Of a DNA stretch of 13,289 nt, positions 6,938 to 13,289 are shown in pieces. Each line of letters opens with the position of its first letter. Within the stretch, counting starts at the first letter, position 1. The notes under the pieces were generated by a model that worked only from the letters and a program-made list of their open reading frames with translations, did not search any database and was not told the DNA's origin. Position numbers and translations under genes: made by a program. This DNA comes from Aequoribacter sp049615385 (GTDB lineage: Bacteria > Pseudomonadota > Gammaproteobacteria > Pseudomonadales > Halieaceae), in assembly GCF_049615385.1 (NCBI RefSeq), contig NZ_JBMZFL010000032.1; one strand, 5' to 3'.

Positions 6938-8545
6938 CTATCGTTTTACAGTATACCCCGATTTAGTCAAATCCCAAGTCTCTGAGGTAACGCCATCGTC
7001 TCGCAGTTGAAACTTTTGAACTTTGTTGGTGGGCGTGTAAGGCAATGAGGGAACAGTGCGTATGTACCTTGGCACAAAATAATAGGGGGCGTTATCATTC
7101 AAAAACCCGCACAGCTGTTCGAAATCTACGGTACGCCCATCGGCCACAACGACAGCTAGGGCTAACTCTTGCTCCTCGGGTACGTCTGGATGAGAAATAC
7201 CATAAGCAGCAACATCAGCAATACCAGGGAATCGTCTGGCAACGCTTTCAACTTCAAGTGTCGAGATATTGCGCCCGCCGAAACGAACCGCATCGCGTTT
7301 GCGATCCACATAAAAAAACGCGCCCGTTTTGGGATCTTGCCGACCGACATCCCCCGTGCAATACCAGTCGCCTTTAAAGGCTTTTTGCGTTGCCTCGAGA
7401 TCGTCAAAATAGCCATTAAAAATCAAGTATGGCTCTGAAGGCTTAATCGCAATTTCCCCGACCTCACCCACTGGCACTTCATTACCGTCATCATCCAGTA
7501 AAGTAACGGGGGCACGACGATCTGGAAAGCCCAGTGCATACACTGGCACATCATCGCGATTTTCTGCTTGGCTCAGCACGCGCATGCATTCACTTTGCCC
7601 CAGCCCCCCGCGTATTAACCGAACCCCAAACCGCTTTGAGAATACCGGCCACAGATCGGGCGCCAACGGCACAATTTGAGCTTCTCGCAGGGGCGTTGCC
7701 GCATCGTCGGGCTTCTCGGGGTCGTTCAGTAAAAAAGTACCCATAGCGCCCAAGGCAAAAGTCTGAGTAGCACCAAAATGAGCGATGCGATCCCAAAACT
7801 GAGTCACGGAAAAACGCTGTTCGATGACTACGGTGATACCCTCAAGCAGCGCTCTTAAGACAGCAGTAATCCAGCCGCCTGCATTAAACAAAGGCAGGAC
7901 ATTGTAAATGATGTCACCGTCTTGCGACTGATACTGCATGCTCGCACCATTTACGATCGCATGAATCCACGCGTTGTACGGTTGCATAACCCCTTTTGAG
8001 CGCCCCGTAGTACCAGAGGTCCATAAAATGGCACAGGTGTCACCGTAGGACTGCGAATCGTGATCCACGGAGTATTCCGGGGCATCCAGCAAGGACTCAT
8101 AGGTGACAATGCCCGACTCGGTAGCCGAGCCCACCACGCCCAATTTTAGAGCCTGTAAATCGAGGTGTAGCTTGCGGATTTCAGCAACACCACTGGTGTC
8201 AGTAAACAGTATTTTTGCACGACAACGCGCAACAGTATCCTCCAACCACTGACCTTTGTAATCACGATTAATGGGCACCCAAACCGCACTCAACTTGTTA
8301 ATGGCAAGTGCCAATAACACCACCTCAGGCTGGTTGCTCATGTACAAGGCAACTCGGTCACCTGCATTTAAGCCATGAGCCGATAGCCCTGATGCCAGGC
8401 GATTGGTAATAGACTCGGCCTCTGCAAAGGTAATTGCGATGTCATCGGTTCGCAAAAACACGGTGGAACCCGCCTCAGCCGCTTGCCGCTCTAGTATGCG
8501 AGCAAACGTCCGATCCTTAGGATTACTTAAGTCGAGTTTATTCAT
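6938..8545 (-). CDS. Adenylate-forming acyl-CoA ligase (CaiC/fatty-acyl-CoA synthetase-like)
   Basis: This enzyme activates a carboxylic acid with ATP and CoA through an acyl-adenylate. The 535-residue length and motif set are those of class I adenylate-forming enzymes. The phosphate-binding loop WTSGTTGRSKG is at 175-185, YCTGDVG at 395-401 with D399 for ribose contact, DRKRDAV at 414-420 at the hinge, and PTNKVQK at 505-511 with K508 as the likely adenylation lysine. Two usual motifs deviate: the A5 YGxTE region reads GLGQSE (315-319), and the post-hinge GGENIS reads GGRNIS (423-428). The ATG at 8545 has AAAGGA a few bases upstream and lies 23 nt after the reductase stop. In context it would start side-chain degradation of the imported acid. 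The exact substrate (steroid, terpenoid or fatty acid) is not determined by the motifs. Confidence 0.9.
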   Translation of the reverse strand: MNKLDLSNPKDRTFARILERQAAEAGSTVFLRTDDIAITFAEAESITNRLASGLSAHGLNAGDRVALYMSNQPEVVLLALAINKLSAVWVPINRDYKGQWLEDTVARCRAKILFTDTSGVAEIRKLHLDLQALKLGVVGSATESGIVTYESLLDAPEYSVDHDSQSYGDTCAILWTSGTTGRSKGVMQPYNAWIHAIVNGASMQYQSQDGDIIYNVLPLFNAGGWITAVLRALLEGITVVIEQRFSVTQFWDRIAHFGATQTFALGAMGTFLLNDPEKPDDAATPLREAQIVPLAPDLWPVFSKRFGVRLIRGGLGQSECMRVLSQAENRDDVPVYALGFPDRRAPVTLLDDDGNEVPVGEVGEIAIKPSEPYLIFNGYFDDLEATQKAFKGDWYCTGDVGRQDPKTGAFFYVDRKRDAVRFGGRNISTLEVESVARRFPGIADVAAYGISHPDVPEEQELALAVVVADGRTVDFEQLCGFLNDNAPYYFVPRYIRTVPSLPYTPTNKVQKFQLRDDGVTSETWDLTKSGYTVKR

Positions 8546-8568
8546 AGGTTCCTTTCTAATAGCCTCGT

Positions 8569-10695
8569 TTAGGCCGCCATAATCTTGTCGGCGGCATGCA
8601 TAGCATCACGTATGGCGCCCTCAATATAAGTCACACCCGTGCTGTCGCCAATTTCATACACGGGATACTTGGCGCCTTCGAGCTGGCTGGTAATGCTCTG
8701 ATTACCCTCGGCACCGCGCGCCACAATCACTGTGTCTACCGCTACGCTACCGCCTTCACCCTTTTCTTTATTGAACGACACATGCGTCTTATCAATCGCC
8801 ACGTTGGACACCCCACGATGCAGCGTCACACCGTGTTCTTTTAATTCCGCCAACAAGCGCAAACGACGCACCAAGGTTAGGCCTGCACCCATACGTGGCT
8901 CTTCATGTAACACGGTCACGTCGCGGCCGCGATCATGCAGATACTCCGCCAATTCCAAACCGACCAAATCGCCCCCAATTATCACAACGCGTTTCCCCAA
9001 TGGCATCCAGGCATGTGAGATTTTGCGCACAAAATCCAAGTTGCGAATCAAGCCAGTCATGTTCCCAAGTGCAACCAGTAAGCGCGTAAAGGCTGAGGTT
9101 TTGCGTGTCACAGAGGCATCAAAGTCTCCCAGCATTAAACGGCGCATGTCTTCACCGCTATAGACGTGCGCAAAATCATTCCCAGGTAGCTCGGGCATAA
9201 AGCGTCGTGCACCTACTGCGCTGATGACCGCGTCGGGCTGCAATGCATCAATCGTCTCTTTGTTCGCTTCGGTATTCAGCTTGATAGTGATCGGCAAACG
9301 ATTCACCTCTTGAATAAGCCATCGCAGCAAGCGTTGGTTGGGCTCGTAGGCTAAAGCGGCAAACCTTAGGGTTCCGCCAAGCACCGGACCTTTTTCCAGT
9401 AAAGTCACGCGGTGCCCAGCTAAACTCAAACGCCGAGCCGACTCCATCCCACCTGGGCCACCGCCGACAATGACCACATGTTTCTGGCCGCCTGCTGCTT
9501 TTAAATCTAAGCGCTGATACTCGACCCCTAACTCAGGGTTGACCGCACACAACATCGATTCGACTTTGTAAATTGCGCTGACGCAGGTATAGCAGTACAC
9601 ACAGGGGCGAATATCTTGAATACGACCCTCGGCCAATTTGTTAGGCAAGTCAGGGTCGGCCAAGAGCTTACGACCCATCATCAAATAATCGTACTCGCCC
9701 CGCCCAATCGCTTGATCACCCACATCGAGCTCAATCCGACCGGAGGTAATCACAGGAATGGACACTATCGCTTTAATGGCTTTGGCAGCCTCAACATTCG
9801 CGTTTTCTTCATGAGGAATATTCGATGCTGAATGCATTTTCCCCTGACCGCCGTCATGGTAGGCCGAAACCGTTATGGCATCGGCACCAGCAGCTTCAAT
9901 CAAACGCGCAGTGACTTTGGCGTGCTCGACCGTAATTCCGCCCTCTTTACCCACCTCGCGCGAGTCGATTTTGACAATGACCGGAAAGTCGGGACCGACC
10001 GCCTCGCGCACGGCAGCAACGACCTCGCAAATTAAACGCGCGCGATTTTCATCACTGCCACCGTACTGATCCGTACGTTGATTCGTTTTAGGCGAGAGAA
10101 ACGAGCTTAAGATATAACCGTGGCCACCGTGTACCTCGACGGCATCACAACCCGCCGCGATCGCACGTTTAGCGCCATCGGCAAATTGCTGAATAATTAA
10201 ATTAATATCGTCCTGGTCGACCACCCTAAACGTCGGCATGCCACCACCCGCAAAGGCCGCGAGTTCCTCCATCAAAAAACCATCAATGAAGTCGCCTTGC
10301 ATAGGGCCCGGAATTGACGGACACCAAAGCGGACGGCCATTGTTGGTATCTTCTGCTGCTACCAGACCGCCGTGATGCAACTGCACTGCAAATTTACTGC
10401 CATGGGCATGTACAGCATCAACGACCGCTTTGAGCCCAGGAATATATTTATCGTCGGAAATTGCTATTTGATTCGGCTGGACACAACCCACCGGGTAGGC
10501 CACACCGCAGGCGCCAGAAATGACAAGACCAACCCCACCCGCGGCCTGCGCCTCGTGATAGGCTCGCACCCGATCGCCAGAGCGTCCATCAAGTTCACCG
10601 AAGTTGGCCCCCATGGCCGCAACGACCATGCGATTTTTAAGGGTCATCGAGCCGATCTTGCCATTAGACAAAAGGTGTTGGTGCGATTGTGCCAT
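8569..10695 (-). CDS. 2,4-dienoyl-CoA reductase / old yellow enzyme-type Fe-S flavoprotein
   Basis: This is a three-part NAD(P)H-dependent C=C reductase of the family containing FadH, trimethylamine dehydrogenase and the bile-acid enzymes BaiCD/BaiH. Residues ~5-345 form the FMN-binding TIM barrel, with the active-site stretch EVHGGHGYILSSFLSP (187-202). Cysteines 365, 368, 371 and 383 (C-x2-C-x2-C-x11-C) should hold a 4Fe-4S cluster. Residues ~405-708 hold the FAD/NAD half, with GGGPGGMESA (411-420) and a second dinucleotide motif, VVIIGGDLVGLELAEYL. The 708-residue length is slightly above the usual ~670. The start has AAGGGA upstream and lies 28 nt after the thiolase-like gene. In this operon it could reduce a dienoyl-CoA or a steroid enone. 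That choice is inference. Confidence 0.92.
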   Translation of the reverse strand: MAQSHQHLLSNGKIGSMTLKNRMVVAAMGANFGELDGRSGDRVRAYHEAQAAGGVGLVISGACGVAYPVGCVQPNQIAISDDKYIPGLKAVVDAVHAHGSKFAVQLHHGGLVAAEDTNNGRPLWCPSIPGPMQGDFIDGFLMEELAAFAGGGMPTFRVVDQDDINLIIQQFADGAKRAIAAGCDAVEVHGGHGYILSSFLSPKTNQRTDQYGGSDENRARLICEVVAAVREAVGPDFPVIVKIDSREVGKEGGITVEHAKVTARLIEAAGADAITVSAYHDGGQGKMHSASNIPHEENANVEAAKAIKAIVSIPVITSGRIELDVGDQAIGRGEYDYLMMGRKLLADPDLPNKLAEGRIQDIRPCVYCYTCVSAIYKVESMLCAVNPELGVEYQRLDLKAAGGQKHVVIVGGGPGGMESARRLSLAGHRVTLLEKGPVLGGTLRFAALAYEPNQRLLRWLIQEVNRLPITIKLNTEANKETIDALQPDAVISAVGARRFMPELPGNDFAHVYSGEDMRRLMLGDFDASVTRKTSAFTRLLVALGNMTGLIRNLDFVRKISHAWMPLGKRVVIIGGDLVGLELAEYLHDRGRDVTVLHEEPRMGAGLTLVRRLRLLAELKEHGVTLHRGVSNVAIDKTHVSFNKEKGEGGSVAVDTVIVARGAEGNQSITSQLEGAKYPVYEIGDSTGVTYIEGAIRDAMHAADKIMAA

Positions 10696-10723
10696 GTGTG
10701 TTCCCTTGCGCTTTACTTATCGT

Positions 10724-11902
10724 TTAAGGCGTACCCAAAATTACGCCGCTTGTTGGGACACCCGTACCCGCAGTAACCAGCACGTGCTCGACGCCAGCCA
10801 CTTGGTTGACGGAGCTACCTCGCACTTGCCGCACGCCCTCTGCCACACCGTTTAACCCATGAATATAGGCTTCGCCGATTTGTCCACCGTGAGTATTCAC
10901 CGGCAATTTGCCGCCGCGTAGATGGTGTCCCTCGCGGACAAAATTACAGGCTTTACCGCGCTCTGCAAAGCCAAAGGCTTCCAGCTGAGGTAATACAAAT
11001 GGGGTAAAGTGATCGTACAAAACCGCGGTCTGAATATCGTCAGGACCCAGGCCAGACATCGAGTACAGGCCGTCAGCGACGCACTGCATTTCAGGCAAAT
11101 CCATCAAGCTATCGCGATAAAACGACGTCATCATGCGCTGCTGATCTTTCGCGCCCTGCGCTGCGCCACGAATCATGACCGGCGTTTGCTGCAAATCTCT
11201 AGCGCGTTCAGCCGACACGATCACCATAGCCACAGCACCATCGCTTTCTTGGCAGCAGTCGAACAAACGCAGGGGTTCAGCCACCCACTTTGCCGCTTGG
11301 TGCTCTTCTAGTGTTAACGGCTTTTGATAGAACCACGCCGCAGGATTGGTACTGGCGAAGTCTCGAGCACCGACCGCGATTCGCCCAAAATCTTCGCTAC
11401 TGGCCTCAGTCTCGTGCAAATAGCGTTGCGCAAACATCGCCACCCAAGACGCCGGAGTCATTAACCCATGCGGGAAATACCAGCCAAAATCGACGGTTTC
11501 GAAGGCGTTGGGGTCTTCCGTTAAAAGACCACCTTGGCCAAAACGAAAGCCAGAACGCTCGTTCATCGCCCGATACACAACCACCACGTCGGCAACACCT
11601 GTTGCCACAGCCATTGCCGCGTGCATGACGGGCGCGCACGCCGCACCACCGCCATAGTGCGCGCGTGAGAAGAATTTAAGTTCGCGCCCACCAATAAGAC
11701 GATGCAGCTCAATTTCGGGGTTATTGTCCATGGTATAGGTGGCCATACCGTCAACATCGGCAGGGTCAATACCGGCGTCGTTCAACGCAGACATAATGGC
11801 CTCGACGCCAAGCTGAATCTCGGTGCGTCCTGAATCTTTAGAGAACTCGGTAGCACCTAAGCCAACGATAGCGGCTTTATTTCTTAAAAAATCACGTGCC
11901 AT
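10724..11902 (-). CDS. SCP2-thiolase/lipid-transfer-like protein, probable Ltp2-type aldolase
   Basis: This protein has the thiolase fold (N-terminal AAIVGLGATEFSKDSGRT, glycine-rich YGGGAACAPVMHAAMAVATG at 83-102, C-terminal NTHGGQIGEAYIHG at 336-349). The first-cysteine region has C89 in an unusual setting, and the second thiolase cysteine (C-x-G near the C-terminus) is replaced by GTGVPTSG. Ordinary beta-ketothiolase activity is therefore doubtful. Y296 (in LYDHFTP) and Y346 (in GEAYIHG) are exactly 50 residues apart, as are, from memory, the tyrosines 294 and 344 implicated in the Ltp2 retro-aldolase that removes a three-carbon unit from the steroid side chain. It follows the MaoC gene by 3 nt with AGGAG before the ATG. 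Known Ltp2 enzymes need a DUF35 partner, which is not seen here. The lipid-transfer/thiolase-like family call is firm. The aldolase call is inference. Confidence 0.87.
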   Translation of the reverse strand: MARDFLRNKAAIVGLGATEFSKDSGRTEIQLGVEAIMSALNDAGIDPADVDGMATYTMDNNPEIELHRLIGGRELKFFSRAHYGGGAACAPVMHAAMAVATGVADVVVVYRAMNERSGFRFGQGGLLTEDPNAFETVDFGWYFPHGLMTPASWVAMFAQRYLHETEASSEDFGRIAVGARDFASTNPAAWFYQKPLTLEEHQAAKWVAEPLRLFDCCQESDGAVAMVIVSAERARDLQQTPVMIRGAAQGAKDQQRMMTSFYRDSLMDLPEMQCVADGLYSMSGLGPDDIQTAVLYDHFTPFVLPQLEAFGFAERGKACNFVREGHHLRGGKLPVNTHGGQIGEAYIHGLNGVAEGVRQVRGSSVNQVAGVEHVLVTAGTGVPTSGVILGTP

Positions 11903-11905
11903 GTC

Positions 11906-12304
11906 TTACTCCTGCGGAAAGGCCAAATCGACGGTACCCGTCACGTGGTAACCCAAGCCATTCTTACCCTTCACACTCACCTGACACTCTCCTGAGGTTG
12001 GGTCCCAGGCAAGTACATCACCAGACAATACCATCGTATCGCCGGGATAATTGGGCACGCCTAAGCGGATCGAGACTTTTTTCAAGCGCGCTAATGGGCC
12101 AGCCCAATCGGTCACAAAGCGACCGACTAAGCCATTGGTCGTGAGAATATTCATGAAAATATCCGGCGACCCCAGCGCTTGTGCCGCGTCTTTATCGTGG
12201 TGCACGTTTTGATAATCACGACTGGCGATAGCGCCCGCGACGATCAATCCAGGGGTGATTTCTAAGCTGAGCTGTGGCAGCTCATCGCCGATGTGAATTA
12301 GCAT
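11906..12304 (-). CDS. MaoC-like enoyl-CoA hydratase, ChsH1-like
   Basis: This 132-residue single hot-dog-fold protein of the MaoC/R-hydratase group would add water to a 2-enoyl-CoA. The catalytic signature is seen as SRDYQNVHHDKDAA: D30-x4-H35, the Asp/His pair of this family, at nearly the same positions as in the short mycobacterial subunit ChsH1 (about 130 aa, Asp29/His34 from memory). ChsH1 works as a heteromer with the MaoC-DUF35 protein ChsH2, and no such partner is visible here. The ATG overlaps the end of the dehydrogenase gene by 7 nt and has a perfect GGAGG 5 nt upstream, so translation is probably coupled. It would act between the dehydrogenase and the Ltp2-like aldolase. Confidence 0.88.
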   Translation of the reverse strand: MLIHIGDELPQLSLEITPGLIVAGAIASRDYQNVHHDKDAAQALGSPDIFMNILTTNGLVGRFVTDWAGPLARLKKVSIRLGVPNYPGDTMVLSGDVLAWDPTSGECQVSVKGKNGLGYHVTGTVDLAFPQE

Positions 12305-13289
12305 ACCAGCCTCCGCGCTTCTGGCGCTTGATCGACCAGCTGTTGCCCGACGATATCGATGACCTTTGAGGCTCCGCCCAGACTAAACTCGAGCTCTTTA
12401 GCCCGCACAAAAAAACGATGAATGGGATAGGTCAGATCGGCCCCCATGCCACCGTGTAAGTGCTGGGTACTGTGCACCACACGATGCGCTGCCTCGCAGG
12501 CCCACCAGTAGGCCATGCCGGCAGCCAGTTCGGCTGGGCGTTGCTCGTCGATGAGCCATGATGCTTGCTCGGCCGTGCCTTTTAAACACTCTAAATCGAT
12601 GTACGCATTGGCCGCTCGATGCGCCACCGCTTGGAAGGTCGCAATGGGTTTGCCGAACTGCTTACGCTCTGATGTGTAGCGCGCTGTGCGGCGCAGCGCT
12701 TCCTCCAACACGCCGAACAACTGCCACGCGGTAGCCGTCTGTAATCGGCTCTGTAAGTCGGCCATCGCATCGACGAGCACCGCTTCTGCCAGCGCGATGT
12801 CAATGTGCACCAGGGCCGCAGGTTGCCCACTCGATAGCGTTTGTATTTGAGTTGTCACCCCGGATTGCGCTTGCTCGACAATCAGCACTTTACCCGCGCA
12901 GGCAAGCACAACAAAACGTGCAGAGTCTGCGTACGCAACAGCATTAACGCTACCGACAATTCTATCCCCGTCGATGCGCAAGCCCTCGTTCAACGAAATC
13001 GCAATGTGTCCATGCCCATTGGCGACACTCTCAAGCTGCGACGCAAACCCTGACTGAGCGAGCGCGTAGGCACCCACCGCGGTGTTTAACAAGGGAATCG
13101 GCGCAGTAATTGCGCCTAGCGCCTTTAACACACGACACAAAGCCGAAAAGCCAAGCTCTGAACCGCCCACGTCTTCGGGCATATCTAAGCCAATAAAACC
13201 GGCGTCAGCGCAACGTTGCCACAGCTGGGCATCGACCCCTTGTGTACCCGACGTAATGTAGGCGTCGTCGGCGTGGTCTGAGAATATTT
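12298..13289 (-). CDS. Acyl-CoA dehydrogenase-like protein, 5' end outside window; likely non-catalytic heteromer subunit
   Basis: The reading frame stays open to the window edge, giving 329 visible residues. In-frame ATG at 13182 is internal: the preceding residues (LWQRCADAGFIGLD, leading into MPEDVGGSELG) match the conserved N-terminal region of the acyl-CoA dehydrogenase family. The C-terminal helical domain is well kept (ARYTSERKQFGKPIATFQAV, HLHGGMGADLTYPIHRFF). Two expected elements are missing. The mid-domain TEPxxGSD flavin loop is replaced by a shortened AISLNEGLRIDGD. The C-terminal YEGTS-type motif with the catalytic Glu reads SLGGAS. Steroid dehydrogenases such as ChsE1-ChsE2 are heteromers in which only part of each active site is in each chain, and this protein looks like one such subunit. 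Its partner would lie upstream, beyond the window. Confidence 0.85.
   Translation of the reverse strand, partial: IFSDHADDAYITSGTQGVDAQLWQRCADAGFIGLDMPEDVGGSELGFSALCRVLKALGAITAPIPLLNTAVGAYALAQSGFASQLESVANGHGHIAISLNEGLRIDGDRIVGSVNAVAYADSARFVVLACAGKVLIVEQAQSGVTTQIQTLSSGQPAALVHIDIALAEAVLVDAMADLQSRLQTATAWQLFGVLEEALRRTARYTSERKQFGKPIATFQAVAHRAANAYIDLECLKGTAEQASWLIDEQRPAELAAGMAYWWACEAAHRVVHSTQHLHGGMGADLTYPIHRFFVRAKELEFSLGGASKVIDIVGQQLVDQAPEARRLVC

Larger units (their letters stand above)
4339..13289 (-). other. Six-gene catabolic operon (steroid/terpenoid-acid side-chain type)
   Basis: Six minus-strand genes run without interruption. Junctions are a 7-nt overlap, then gaps of 3, 28, 23 and 43 nt, and no promoter-like break was noticed. 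The unit ends at the terminator at 4296-4320, and its 5' start lies outside the window. The gene set is dehydrogenase subunit, hydratase, Ltp2-like aldolase, Fe-S flavin reductase, CoA ligase and TonB receptor. This is a complete uptake-activate-degrade logic for a hydrophobic acid. The dehydrogenase-MaoC-Ltp2 order agrees with the distal part of the mycobacterial igr cholesterol operon. The operon call comes directly from gene spacing. The substrate class is inference. Confidence 0.75.

Noticed and set aside
8732..9163. A 143-codon plus-strand frame opposite the flavin reductase
   Set aside because: Composition is rich in Ser, Arg, Pro and Thr without any fold-like pattern, and it is antisense to conserved domain sequence.
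10372..10776. A 134-codon plus-strand frame opposite the reductase N-terminus
   Set aside because: It overlaps the end of one conserved gene and the start of another on the opposite strand, and the translation looks random.
12298..13182. A complete 294-residue dehydrogenase starting at the ATG at 13182
   Set aside because: The frame continues open to the window edge and the residues before this Met match the conserved N-terminal part of the family, so the true start lies outside the window.
1..13289. CRISPR arrays, insertion sequences, phage genes or toxin-antitoxin pairs
   Set aside because: No regularly spaced repeats, transposase motifs or terminal inverted repeats were seen, and nearly all of the sequence is accounted for by metabolic and transport genes.

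Overview
The window looks like a chromosomal segment of a free-living, probably marine or aquatic gammaproteobacterium (inference). The reasons are a gammaproteobacterial-type tRNA-Leu(UAA), a TonB-dependent receptor with a Gram-negative signal peptide, purine-rich Shine-Dalgarno sites at most genes, mid-range GC, and a Na+-coupled NSS transporter next to a SulP anion transporter. No insertion sequence, CRISPR array, phage gene or integration scar was seen.

Left part (1-4320). A truncated tRNA-Leu(UAA) on the minus strand diverges from an 11-helix NSS-family Na+ symporter on the plus strand. Convergent to the symporter is a 58-codon minus-strand ORF with a strong ribosome binding site and two predicted membrane helices. 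A 180-base non-coding gap with an 8-bp interrupted inverted repeat follows, then a SulP anion transporter with a C-terminal STAS domain (TTG start) and, 2 nt after its stop, a tandem-domain universal stress protein. A hairpin at 4296-4320 ends this side and also serves the convergent operon, where it carries a full U-tract.

Right part (4339-13289). Six minus-strand genes form one tight operon. In transcription order they are: an acyl-CoA dehydrogenase-like protein (5' end outside the window), a MaoC-fold hydratase (7-nt overlap), an SCP2-thiolase/lipid-transfer-type protein (3-nt gap), a 2,4-dienoyl-CoA reductase/old-yellow-enzyme-type oxidoreductase (28-nt gap), an adenylate-forming acyl-CoA ligase (23-nt gap) and a TonB-dependent receptor (43-nt gap). 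The order dehydrogenase, hydratase, Ltp2-like protein matches the end of the mycobacterial cholesterol igr operon (ChsE, ChsH, Ltp2). The residues support this. The dehydrogenase lacks the usual FAD-loop motif and the glutamate expected in the C-terminal motif, as a non-catalytic half of a heteromeric steroid dehydrogenase would. The hydratase keeps the Asp-x4-His pair of ChsH1. The thiolase-like protein lacks the second thiolase cysteine but has two tyrosines 50 residues apart, as in the Ltp2 retro-aldolase.

The working model is uptake of a hydrophobic carboxylate (sterol, bile acid or other polycyclic or terpenoid acid) through the TonB receptor, CoA activation by the ligase, dehydrogenation and hydration of the side chain, retro-aldol cleavage, and reduction of an enone or dienoyl intermediate by the flavoenzyme. 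The DUF35 partner that Ltp2-type aldolases need and the second dehydrogenase subunit are not in the window. They would be expected just upstream, beyond 13289. The substrate itself cannot be read from the sequence.
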